Both the position numbers and the translations under genes were made by a program. Shown here one piece after another: positions 28,305 to 36,516 of a stretch of 64,000 nucleotides of DNA. Location: the NCBI RefSeq assembly GCF_003315795.1, contig NZ_QMEY01000032.1, positions 1 through 64,000 on the forward strand, given 5' to 3'. The DNA is from Spongiactinospora rosea. GTDB taxonomy: Bacteria > Actinomycetota > Actinomycetes > Streptosporangiales > Streptosporangiaceae. Numbering within the stretch: position 1 is the first letter of the stretch; each line of letters opens with the position of its first letter. Below the pieces are notes generated by a model. That model was not told where the DNA came from, ran no database searches, and saw only the letters and a list, made by a program, of their open reading frames with translations.

Positions 28305-29628
28305 GACCGATGCGGCTGCCAGGGCCGACGCGGCCATCACGGAGATCTTGGCCGACCTGTCCGACAGTAGGCACAAGGCGGTGGTCGTCGACTCCCCGCC
28401 GGGGGCAGGCAAGAGCACCCTCGTGGTCCGCGCCGCCGGAGATCTGGTCGGCGGCGGCGAACGCCCGATCGTCGTCGCCCAGACCAACAACCAGATCGAC
28501 GACCTTGTCGTGCGGCTAGCCGCCGCACACCCAAGCCTATCCATCGGACGACTCAGCAAAAGCGGGTACACTCCCCTGCCAGAGGTGAGCGAACCAGCGA
28601 ACACGTTCGTCGGTGCCACCTTGTCCGACTTGAAGGGCTGCGAGATCATCGTCGGTACGTCGGCCAAGTGGGCCACCGTCCGCGAAGGAACGTTCGACTG
28701 GGCGATCCTCGACGAGTCCTACCAGATGCGCTCCGACACTCTGCTGCAGATCGTCGAGCGTTTCGAGCGCGGCTTGTTCGTCGGCGATCCCGGACAGTTG
28801 GACCCGTTCACGATGGTCGGCACGGAGCGGTGGATCGGCCTGCCGCACGACCCGACACTCAACGGCGTCTCAGTGATGCTGGCCCACAATCGGGGCATCC
28901 CTGAGCATCGGCTGCCACTGTCATGGCGCCTGCCATCCACCGCCGCACCCACTATCTCAGAGGCGTTCTACCCGTTCACGGGCTTCACTGCGGGCACCAG
29001 CCCTGGAACGCGCATCCTGGAGTTCCATACAGCCGCCTTCGGCAACACCGATCTGGATGAGACCCTGGCAATGGCGTTTACCACCGGGTGGGCGCTACAC
29101 GAGTTGCCGCGCCGCCATGTCCCACGCACTGACGCCGAGACCCTTCTGGCGGCCACACGACTAGCCACCCGAATACTGGAGCGCGGAACCCTCGCCACCT
29201 GCGAGCGGTATCCCGGTGGCCGGTTCCTGGACGCCACCGACATCGCCATCGGCGTCGCCCACCGCGACCAAGCCGACCTGGTCCGGACCACACTCGCCAG
29301 GACCGGCAACCCAGCTCTGTCACGGGTGGCCGTCGACACGGCCAACCGGCTGCAGGGCCGGGAATACGAGGTCGTCATCGTCGTGCACCCGCTGTCCGGC
29401 CGCCGGGACGCAACCTCATTTCACCTGGAAGCCGGACGGCTGTGCGTGCTCACGTCCCGGCACCGACAAGCATGTATCGTCGTCGCACGCGAAGGCATCG
29501 TCGACCTCCTGGACAGCCATCCTTCGACCGACCCCGTGCACCTGTCAGTGCCGGCGAAGTTCCCCGACGGCTGGGAGGCCAACCAGGTCGTGATGAGCAA
29601 GCTCGCGCAGCACCGCATCGCGGCGTAG
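28294..29628 (+). CDS. Superfamily 1 DNA/RNA helicase (UPF1/Dna2-like)
   Basis: A 444-aa protein with SF1 motifs in order: Walker A SPPGAGKSTLV (~33-43), motif II WAILDESYQ (~136-144), motif III FVGDPGQLDPF (~162), motif V VDTANRLQGREYEVVIV (~346), motif VI LTSRHRQACIVV (~385). The short length without large 1B/2B insertions and the DPGQL box fit the UPF1-like SF1B group that includes the helicase part of Dna2. Two adjacent ATGs (28294, 28297) lie within the end of the previous gene. A 5'-3' unwinding activity feeding the Cas4-like nuclease is the likely role, inferred from family and coupling. Confidence 0.85.
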   Translation: MMTETDAAARADAAITEILADLSDSRHKAVVVDSPPGAGKSTLVVRAAGDLVGGGERPIVVAQTNNQIDDLVVRLAAAHPSLSIGRLSKSGYTPLPEVSEPANTFVGATLSDLKGCEIIVGTSAKWATVREGTFDWAILDESYQMRSDTLLQIVERFERGLFVGDPGQLDPFTMVGTERWIGLPHDPTLNGVSVMLAHNRGIPEHRLPLSWRLPSTAAPTISEAFYPFTGFTAGTSPGTRILEFHTAAFGNTDLDETLAMAFTTGWALHELPRRHVPRTDAETLLAATRLATRILERGTLATCERYPGGRFLDATDIAIGVAHRDQADLVRTTLARTGNPALSRVAVDTANRLQGREYEVVIVVHPLSGRRDATSFHLEAGRLCVLTSRHRQACIVVAREGIVDLLDSHPSTDPVHLSVPAKFPDGWEANQVVMSKLAQHRIAA

Positions 29629-29681
29629 CGGCTGATGCTTTCCGCACGCGCGATATCTCGTAGTGTGGTGGACTACTGTCC

Positions 29682-30458
29682 GTGGCCGCATCAGAGCTGA
29701 CCGATCGCCAGGTCAAGGTCTTGCGCTGGATCGCGGACGGCTGCCCCGAGCGCTCGTGGCCGGATGAATCGCACAAGCACACCGCTCGGGCACTGCAGAG
29801 CCGCGGTCTTGCCAACGTCAGCCGCAAACGCAAGATCTGGACAGCAACCATCACCGAAGCCGGCCGGTACTACCTTGAGCACGGTACGTACCGGCCAGAC
29901 CCTGCATGCGAGACCAGACGGCCCCGTAGACAGACGACGCGCGCGCAGGCCACTCCTGACGGCCCTCCGTCAAACGCCACCGCACGCGCCATGAGCCGGG
30001 TTGCCAACCGCCCCAAACTCACCGAGGTCAAGCAGACGAAGCGCGAGATCAAGGAGACGTACATGCGCTACAAGGTCGTGGTCACACGGGTCCAGGTAGC
30101 CGAACGTTTTGTCCGTTCCACTAGCGAGGAGGAAGCCGCAGCCAAGGTCCAGGCAGAGTTCGATCGCCCCTATGGCTACTTCGGCTCATGGAAGACGACC
30201 ACGTCGGAGATCGATGTGATCGAGGCCGAGCAGACCACGGTGATCGGACCGACTCACCTATCGAACGAGGGGCCCCTGCTCCTCAGCATCAAAGACGCTG
30301 GCAAAGCACTGGGGATCAGCTACTCCACTCTGTACCAGATGATGAATCAGGGTGACATTGAGTGGGTCGCTATCGGCTCGCGTAAGTACATCTCCCGCGA
30401 ACACCTAATGGAGTTCATCAAGGCCAACACACATAAGGGTTACTACGTCGCACAGTGA
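29682..30458 (+). CDS. Two-domain HTH DNA-binding protein, possible excisionase/regulator
   Basis: A 258-aa protein starting at GTG. Residues ~1-65 (LTDRQVKVLRWIADGCP to AGRYYLEHG) look like a winged helix. A basic linker follows, then a ~60-residue segment (YMRYKVVVTRVQVAERFV onward). The C-terminus (~205-255) is an excisionase-type HTH_17 domain: LLSIKDAGKALGISYSTLYQ, then a wing IGSRKYISREHLMEFI. Such MerR-like domains act as recombination directionality factors or repressors on integrative elements. It is 53 bp after the helicase gene and could belong to that operon or control island excision. Confidence 0.7.
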   Translation: MAASELTDRQVKVLRWIADGCPERSWPDESHKHTARALQSRGLANVSRKRKIWTATITEAGRYYLEHGTYRPDPACETRRPRRQTTRAQATPDGPPSNATARAMSRVANRPKLTEVKQTKREIKETYMRYKVVVTRVQVAERFVRSTSEEEAAAKVQAEFDRPYGYFGSWKTTTSEIDVIEAEQTTVIGPTHLSNEGPLLLSIKDAGKALGISYSTLYQMMNQGDIEWVAIGSRKYISREHLMEFIKANTHKGYYVAQ

Positions 30459-30539
30459 TGCATTGACCTCTAGGCATGCGTGTCCGGCCCCAGGCCACCG
30501 CGTATAGCAGGCGACTCGCAGGGGACATTACACAGGATG

Positions 30540-30869
30540 GATGTCATGTTGCCGCAGCAAAGGATAAAAGGTATCGATCCACGCGGCAGGACGCAGCTCA
30601 GCGAAGCCTCAGCCGCAGTCAGCGAGAAGCGAGGCTGTTATCCCTGGTGCCGTCACCATCACCCCCAACGGCACCTGCGACAGCGGCACGCTCAATGGGC
30701 CTGGACCTACGATTCCGATGACGGTGCCCTCATCTGGTGCAACGGCTTCGGCATGGACGAATACGCTGTAGCAGAAACCAAAAGCTGGCCATCGCCATCC
30801 TCCGGCTCGCGTTCTGGCGCGCCGCAGCCAGGCAACCGGATGAAGGAGGGGACACAATGCCTGAGCTGA
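30540..30869 (+). CDS. Small doubtful ORF, 109 aa
   Basis: An open frame from ATG 30540 with a poor RBS. It contains YPWCRHHH and a segment AWTYDSDDGALIWCNGFGMDEYAV that looks more protein-like than its ends. Its 3' end overlaps the well-supported start at 30857. It may be a decayed gene or a chance frame; no family was recognised. Confidence 0.25.
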   Translation, partial: DVMLPQQRIKGIDPRGRTQLSEASAAVSEKRGCYPWCRHHHPQRHLRQRHAQWAWTYDSDDGALIWCNGFGMDEYAVAETKSWPSPSSGSRSGAPQPGNRMKEGTQCLS

Positions 30870-31903
30870 TCATCACTGCCCCCAACGGCGTCGTATGGAA
30901 ACGCCTTCCTGGCGGCACCACGTCGGGGACCGATTTCTTGGCGGCACTGGAGATGCTCGTGAGCCTCTCTGATGTCAGCCGGCAGTGGAATTGGTGGCAG
31001 GAAGGACGAGAAAGACGGGAACGCGAGCGGCTCCATCGTATACTCGAGCAGTGGGACCATGCCGCGCCTCCGCCTGGCGGATACCTGTCGAAGGAAGAGT
31101 TGGACGCAGAGTTCGCCGCCAAGCGGGCTCAACGCGAAGAGGAACGACAGCGTCGCGCCGCGTCCTACGATGAAGAGCGGGCAATGATCCGGCTTTCTCT
31201 ACTCAGGGCGGAAGCCACCGCAGGTTTCATGTGCAACGCGCTTGCGATACCCGGCAGCCGCGCATGGCAACCCAAGGCGGAAGAATTACGACGCGCAAGC
31301 GAGCGAGAAGCCGCTGCGTTGAAAGAAAAACTCGGCGACCCGAACGCGGTCGTCGACCAAGCTGGCGACCTTCCGCAGACACGCCGAGAACGGCACCTAT
31401 ACGAGCACATGGCATTCTTTCGTCACCCCTTGCTCCAAGAGTGGTCTTCCAGCCAGCGGAAGCGATTCCATAAGCTGCTCGCCATGCCGCCACCGCGACC
31501 ATCTGACATGTGCGCCGAATGCCAGGCACCCGCAGACTGGCACACCTACGGATTCTCGCTGAGCCTATGGCAAGGAAAGCCCGCATCGGGCTCCACCGCA
31601 GAGGTGCTGGGAAGACTCATGCCTGGGTGGTGGGAAAGATGCCTGGCCTGTACTCCGTATCAGCTTCATCACCAGTGGGGCCATAACGCTCTGCCTGACT
31701 TCGGATACGAGCAATGGCACGCGATGCTGCCGCCCCTGCTGCGCGCTATCTTCGCTCCGGGCACACCAGCGCCACGGAAGCCAGTTGATCCCCGTGCAGC
31801 GCTTGAGAAACGCCTCCGTGCCACCGAAGCCAAAGCTGAACAATTGCGGCGTCAACTTGCTGAGATCGAACTCGCCGACCGAGGCGATCAAGCCGATCCA
31901 TGA
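30857..31903 (+). CDS. Unknown 348-aa coiled-coil protein
   Basis: The ATG at 30857 has GGAGGGG six bases upstream, which decides the start over a longer frame from 30737. The protein has long charged helices (residues ~45-125 and ~305-345, the latter ALEKRLRATEAKAEQLRRQL). A central part has Trp/Cys-rich patches (MCAECQAPADWH, WWERCLACTPYQLHHQWGH), which could bind zinc through C-x2-C pairs and His. It carries no signal peptide. Function unknown. A 44-codon ORF overlaps its stop as ATGA. Confidence 0.65.
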   Translation: MPELIITAPNGVVWKRLPGGTTSGTDFLAALEMLVSLSDVSRQWNWWQEGRERRERERLHRILEQWDHAAPPPGGYLSKEELDAEFAAKRAQREEERQRRAASYDEERAMIRLSLLRAEATAGFMCNALAIPGSRAWQPKAEELRRASEREAAALKEKLGDPNAVVDQAGDLPQTRRERHLYEHMAFFRHPLLQEWSSSQRKRFHKLLAMPPPRPSDMCAECQAPADWHTYGFSLSLWQGKPASGSTAEVLGRLMPGWWERCLACTPYQLHHQWGHNALPDFGYEQWHAMLPPLLRAIFAPGTPAPRKPVDPRAALEKRLRATEAKAEQLRRQLAEIELADRGDQADP

Positions 31904-32034
31904 CCTGTTCCGTCGGAATCCTAGAGATCTCGCCAGTAACCGGGGAGCTGACGGCAACGCAGCTACGTCCGCTCGTAGAGGCGGGCGAAGCGCCGGATGC
32001 GCGGGAACCTGGTGTCGGTGACGTTCATGCCTAG
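31900..32034 (+). CDS. Very small ORF, 44 aa, coupled to the preceding gene
   Basis: ATG at 31900 overlaps the stop of the 348-aa gene as ATGA, which suggests translational coupling. The peptide (MTCSVGILEISPVTGELTAT and on) is acidic and has no recognised family. Support is positional only. Confidence 0.35.
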   Translation: MTCSVGILEISPVTGELTATQLRPLVEAGEAPDAREPGVGDVHA

Positions 32035-32172
32035 ATCATGTCATGCAGGCCCGCAGTTGTGCCGCAAACCGCAGCGCCGCCACGTGCCCTGCATCCGCCT
32101 CTGGATCATATGGGCGGACGTGCCTGCTGAAGACTCTAGATCATCCAACCTAGCCGAGCATTAACAACGTCG

Positions 32173-32376
32173 CGCTCACGGGCATGGCCCCTCAAAGGAC
32201 CATCTGAGGCAGTGGAGCAATGCAACGCCGAAACGTCATTGCGTGAACTTCAAGCAGTGCGGATGCATCGATCAAGCCATCGATAGGCAGCTTGGCAGGC
32301 GGTGTGACCGCCTGGCCGACCATGAGCACAGCAGATGGTACCTGGCCGTCCAAGTCGATGGGCTCAGTGGCCACCG
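32173..32376 (+). pseudogene. Integrase 5'-end remnant (second copy)
   Basis: This stretch resembles 37986-38190, the upstream region and first ~45 codons of the intact integrase: shared CACGGG.ATGGCCCCT, GTGCGGATGCATCGAT, GGTGTGACCGCCTGGCCGAC and GTCGATGGGCTCAGTGG. An early TGA after MQRRNVIA and frame changes make it dead, and similarity ends near 32376. It is a leftover of an earlier integrase gene or a partial duplication. Confidence 0.75.
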
Positions 32377-32440
32377 TCCCCGCAGCCTGACGTCCGTCCG
32401 CGCCCCGCCGTACGGTACGGCGAGGCGCCCAACCCGCCTA

Positions 32441-33404
32441 GGCCGTGTTTCAAAAGATCATCGTGAGCTGGGCGTGTCGGTGATCGTGAATAGAGGAGGT
32501 CTCCGGTAGTTGGTTCAACGACCAAGAAGAACAAAACACCGGAGACCTCGTGGCCGGCATAGCGGTGACGAGGCGGCACGACCTCACCGACGCGCAGTGG
32601 GCGGTCCTGGAGCCGCATCTGCCTGCCGCATCGGGCAAGGGACGTCCGCCGAAGCGGAGCAGGCGGCAGTTGATCGACGGGATCCGGCGGCGGACGTGTA
32701 CGGCCTGTTCCGCCGCCGGCAGCGGAACGGGATCTGGGCACGGATCCTGGCAGGGTTGCAGGCCTGTGCGGACGCCGCGGGGAAGATCGGCTGGACGAGA
32801 GCGTGGACTCCAGCATCGTGCGGGCTCACCAGCACGCGGCGGGCGCGCGCCGGGACGGTCATCTGCAGAAGGAGCCGCCCGGCGGGGGACACCAGGAACC
32901 GGCCGACCACGCGCTGGGACGCTCGCGCGGCGGCTGACCACCAAGACCCATCTGGCGTGTGAGCAGGGCCGCAAGCTGTTGGCCGCGGTGGTGACCGCCG
33001 GGCAGCGGGGCGACAGCCCGCAGTTCATTGCGGTGCTGGGCAGGATCCGGGTGGCCCGCACCGGCGGTGGTCGTCCCCGGACCCGCCCGGACCGTGTCGT
33101 GGCCGACAAGGCCTACACCAGCCGGGCCAACCGGGCTCATCTGCGCCGGCGGGGGATCAAGACGTGTATTCCGAGCAAGGCCGACCAGGACGCTCACCGC
33201 AAGGCCCGGGGATCGAAGGGAGGCCGCCCGCCTGCCTTCGATCCTGTGATCTACCGCCTGCGGCACGCTGTGGAGTGCGGTATCAACCTGCTCAAACGTC
33301 ATCGTGGCATGACCACCCGTTACGACAAGCTCGCCGTTCGTTACGAAGCCATCCTCACCATCGCCGCGATCAACAAGTGGCTGAACGTCTTATGAAACAC
33401 GGCC
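32441..33404 (+). mobile_element. IS5-family insertion sequence (degenerate)
   Basis: The ends are inverted repeats: GGCCGTGTTTCA at 32441 on, and TGAAACACGGCC ending at 33404, with weaker pairing beyond. The outside bases read CTA on the left and TAG on the right, consistent with a short TA-type duplication. The transposase inside is broken, so it can move only in trans. Confidence 0.8.
32550..33395 (+). pseudogene. IS5-family transposase, internally deleted and frameshifted
   Basis: The start is good ([20 protein letters not shown], the DUF4096 N-terminus) and so is the end ([20 protein letters not shown], then [20 protein letters not shown], the DDE domain). Near 32690 the frame jumps: [12 protein letters not shown] continues in another frame after loss of roughly 20 codons, and [15 protein letters not shown] is in a third. 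The nominal frame stays open only by chance because of high GC. It is inactive. Confidence 0.8.
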
Positions 33405-33407
33405 TAG

Positions 33408-35108
33408 GAGTGTCCTGAAGATCTTGCTGGTCTGGCCAGACGGAGGTTTGGGGTTCAGACTCGGGTCGTGATGGGCCATCAGAGGGCTCCGGCCGGGCCC
33501 CCGGTGTGGGTCGTGTGCCGGGAGATGATCCCGGCCGGGAGCGTGTTCGCGTTCCTGGCCGAACACCGGCGGGTGTTGTTCCCGCCGGAGGCGTTCGCGG
33601 ACATGTACGCCCCGGTCAACGGGCGCCCCTCAGTGCCGCCGGACCTGCTGGCCACGGTCGTGGTGCTGCAGGCGTTGCATGGGTTGTCGGATGAGGAGGC
33701 GGCCGGAGCGCTGCGGTTCGATCTGCGGTGGAAGGCCGCTTGCGGGCTGGGTCTGTATGATCGGGGGTTCGATCCGTCGCTGCTGACCTATTTCCGGCGT
33801 CGGCTGGCTCACTCATCAGACCCGGACCGGATCTTCGGCATCGTCCGCACGGTAGTGAAGCAGACCGGGGTACTGACGGGCCGGACGCGGCGGGCGCTGG
33901 ACTCGGCGGTGCTGCTGGATGCGGTAGCCACCCAGGACACCATTACCCAGCTGATCGCCGCCATCCGGCGGGTGGCCTGCCAGGTCCCCGGCGCGAGCGC
34001 GCTGGTCGCGGCCCACTGCCACGCGCATGACTATGCCGAACCGGGCAAGCCGAAGATCGCCTGGGACGATGAGGAGGCCAAGAATGCCCTGGTCAGCGGG
34101 CTGGTCACCGACGCGCTCACCTTGCTGGACCGGCTGAGCGGCCAGGACCTGGACGAGCACGCCGAGTACGCGGTCGGCCTGCTGGCGTTGATCGCCGGCC
34201 AGGACGTCGAGCCCGCAGACACCTCGGACGGCTCCGATGGCCGATGGCGGATCGCCCGCCGCACCGCACCGGATCGGATCATCTCCACCGTCGACCCCGA
34301 GGCCCGCCACATCCACAAAAGCGGACAGCAACGCGAGGACGGCTACAAGGCCCACCTGGCCGTCGAGCCGGAGACCGGCCTGTTCACCGCCGTCGCCCTG
34401 CGGATCGGCGCCGGAGCCGCCAACCACGAGGCCACGGTCGCTCCCGCCCTGCTCGCCCACGAGCAGGGCGGGGCGTTGCAGATCCTGGCCGATGCCGCCT
34501 ACGCCGCCTCCGGCCTGCGCGCCGCCCTCACCACCGCGGGGCACCGGCTGCTGATCAAACCGCCCGCGCTCAAGCCCGCCGTCCCGGGCGGGTTCACCCT
34601 GGACGACTTCATCATCGACACGAGCATCGGCACGGTGACCTGCCCGGCCGGGCACACCGCCCCCCTCGCGGCACAAGGTGGCCGCTACCGGCAACGCCGC
34701 GCCACCTTCACCGGCTTATGCGCCGCCTGTCCACTGCGTGATCGCTGCACCACCACCGCCGCCACCGGCCGCGTGGTGACCATCCGCCCGCACCACGATC
34801 TGCAGGCCGCCGCCCGCCATCAGGCCGCCACCGACCCCGCCTGGCAGGACGACTACCGCCGCTGGCGACCCATGGTGGAACGGGCCGTGGCCTGGCTGGT
34901 CGCCCGCGGCAATCGCCGCCTGCGCTACCGCGGCACTCATGCCAACGACCGCTGGCTTCACCACCGCGCCGCCGCTCTCAACCTCCGCCGCCTGATCAAC
35001 CTCGGACTCACCCACATCAACGGCATCTGGGCTCTCGTCCCGATCACTGCATAGCAATAGGGTGGGCCAGCTCATGCCGACCCACCCAGCAAGATCTTCA
35101 GGGCATTC
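33408..35108 (+). mobile_element. IS1182-family insertion sequence, complete
   Basis: Imperfect terminal inverted repeats, GAGTGTCCTGAAGATCTTGC at the left end and the complement of GCAAGATCTTCAGGGCATTC at the right, differ at only two positions. Both ends are flanked by CTAG (33404-33407 and 35109-35112), the 4-bp palindromic duplication typical of this family. It inserted directly against the right end of the IS5 element, in whose flank the CTAG lay. Confidence 0.88.
33468..35054 (+). CDS. IS1182-family transposase
   Basis: A 528-aa full-length transposase: a DUF772 N-terminal domain (FPPEAFADMYAPVNGRPSVP to FDPSLLTYFRRRL), then the DDE catalytic core with DSAVLLDAVATQD (first Asp), ILADAAYAAS (second Asp) and ERAVAWLVARGNRRLRYRG (Glu region). 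A Cys cluster CAACPLRDRC lies near the C-terminus, characteristic of IS1182/IS1380-type proteins. The GTG at 33468 is followed directly by ATG; either could start. The frame is intact and the element may be active. Confidence 0.92.
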   Translation: MMGHQRAPAGPPVWVVCREMIPAGSVFAFLAEHRRVLFPPEAFADMYAPVNGRPSVPPDLLATVVVLQALHGLSDEEAAGALRFDLRWKAACGLGLYDRGFDPSLLTYFRRRLAHSSDPDRIFGIVRTVVKQTGVLTGRTRRALDSAVLLDAVATQDTITQLIAAIRRVACQVPGASALVAAHCHAHDYAEPGKPKIAWDDEEAKNALVSGLVTDALTLLDRLSGQDLDEHAEYAVGLLALIAGQDVEPADTSDGSDGRWRIARRTAPDRIISTVDPEARHIHKSGQQREDGYKAHLAVEPETGLFTAVALRIGAGAANHEATVAPALLAHEQGGALQILADAAYAASGLRAALTTAGHRLLIKPPALKPAVPGGFTLDDFIIDTSIGTVTCPAGHTAPLAAQGGRYRQRRATFTGLCAACPLRDRCTTTAATGRVVTIRPHHDLQAAARHQAATDPAWQDDYRRWRPMVERAVAWLVARGNRRLRYRGTHANDRWLHHRAAALNLRRLINLGLTHINGIWALVPITA

Positions 35109-35112
35109 CTAG

Positions 35113-35265
35113 GCGAAGGCAAGCCTGAAGAAGGACTGGATCCCTCGGGAGACGGTCCGTGCCAGGCTTCGTGCAAGCATCAAGCGCCTGCTCGCACGCT
35201 TCAACTACCCCGCCGCACTACGAAGCAACGGTGAGAACACGACATCCGTTCCCGAAGCTTGGTAG
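35113..35265 (+). pseudogene. Type I restriction HsdR, C-terminal fragment
   Basis: Fifty codons ending in TAG read LKKDWIPRETVRARLRASIK, then RLLARFNYP, matching the conserved tail of type I restriction subunit HsdR (DUF3387, RxxVKRLLRKYGYP). The fragment begins right after the IS1182 target duplication, so the rest of the gene was lost before or through the IS insertions. It shows that the island once held a type I RM system. Confidence 0.7.
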
Positions 35266-35322
35266 CTTGGTAGGTGAGGGTTGGGGGCCCACTTATGACG
35301 ACGTGAAACATCTTGGGATCTC

Positions 35323-36516
35323 ATGGTTCAAGACACCCGTCGGGTCCAGACGGCAGTACTCGGACGACCCGATTCCGATCACCCCATTTCCCTCCCAACG
35401 GATCGCCGGAAGGCTGTGTTCTACCTTTCGCGTTATCGAGGCAAGCGCTTCTTCTGCGGGATACACCTTGGCGGGTGCGGCTGGGAGCTCATGCACAAGC
35501 TCTATGGTGACCGTGTCTGCCATTTCGCACATCACCCCGATACCAAAGGGATAGCTCCGAGGTGTGAGCGCCGCCACGTCGGCACCGACAGCGCCGACCA
35601 TCTCTACATTCACCGTGGATTGACTCATCAACTGGGAAAATCCGCAAGCCCGCAACGATTTCAAGGCACCATGGTGAACGGCCAATGTACTGACCTGCTG
35701 GTCAACGCAAGCCAAGGCCGTGCTGCGATCAAAGTCCAGTTCATGCACCTGTCGCGCGACGCCTGGACGAAAAAAGATGAAGAACTTCGCTCCCGTCTTG
35801 GCCAAGTCGACTGGGTCATCGGCCCTTATGCAGCAGAGACCACGGAGTATCTACTCGATCGCAACGGGTATGCGCTGCGTGTTCGATGTGAACATGAAGG
35901 TAGTACCCGTGTCGTCAGGGTTGGCACAGAAACACGTGAAGGTGACCTTGAGTGGTCTCGCCTGGATGAGTGTGAGATCAATGAGCAGGGGATCGTCACA
36001 CCACCCCTCCGCAAGATACGTCGGATCGCAGAGCGGAAGGTACCTGAAGTTATGCAATATCCAGGCCTACCGCTGACGGTCAAGAAAATAGTGATCTACC
36101 CTAGTGAGCACAGCACTCGACCGGCAGAAGGTGCCGATGGATTTCATGCCACCGCCGCCACCGTCCGTGTCGCCGAAAGCGAACCTATGCATGCGTGGAT
36201 CATGCTGCCAACGCCTGCCAAGCTCGTGGTGGGCGAGCCGTACTCCCTTCGAGAGCCAGCCTCTGTAGATGTTACGAGAAACCCTGGCCATTCTCCACGC
36301 ATCTGGACGATTTTCAGTCCAGGATTGCTTCCTATCCGGCCAGCCGAACAGACAAGCGTATCTCCGTCGAGACTGCGCCAGCCGGGCACTACACCTCCAC
36401 TCATTCGAAACAAGCTGAGCTCGCTCATTCAAGATATGCGCAGAGCAAGGAAGGCCGGAGATTACGAACACATCATCCAAACATTGACAGATAATGCAGA
36501 TCTTCTCAACATTTAA
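35323..36516 (+). CDS. CoiA-like nuclease-family protein, N-terminal part of a frameshifted gene
   Basis: A 397-aa frame. Residues ~42-100 form a zinc-ribbon-like CoiA start (FFCGIHLGGCGWELMHKLYG, then CHFAHHPD). Residues ~118-170 fit the PD-(D/E)XK core of CoiA-like proteins (TDLLVN, then AAIKVQF, then LGQVDWVIGPYA). Residues ~365-397 start a helical repeat (LIQDMRRARKAGDYEHIIQ). CoiA relatives act on DNA in competence and in unknown actinobacterial contexts. It ends at TAA (36514), yet the next frame continues the same type of helical repeat with no start codon for 100 codons, so the original gene probably spanned 35323-37430. GC is clearly lower than in the neighbours. Confidence 0.65.
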   Translation: MVQDTRRVQTAVLGRPDSDHPISLPTDRRKAVFYLSRYRGKRFFCGIHLGGCGWELMHKLYGDRVCHFAHHPDTKGIAPRCERRHVGTDSADHLYIHRGLTHQLGKSASPQRFQGTMVNGQCTDLLVNASQGRAAIKVQFMHLSRDAWTKKDEELRSRLGQVDWVIGPYAAETTEYLLDRNGYALRVRCEHEGSTRVVRVGTETREGDLEWSRLDECEINEQGIVTPPLRKIRRIAERKVPEVMQYPGLPLTVKKIVIYPSEHSTRPAEGADGFHATAATVRVAESEPMHAWIMLPTPAKLVVGEPYSLREPASVDVTRNPGHSPRIWTIFSPGLLPIRPAEQTSVSPSRLRQPGTTPPLIRNKLSSLIQDMRRARKAGDYEHIIQTLTDNADLLNI

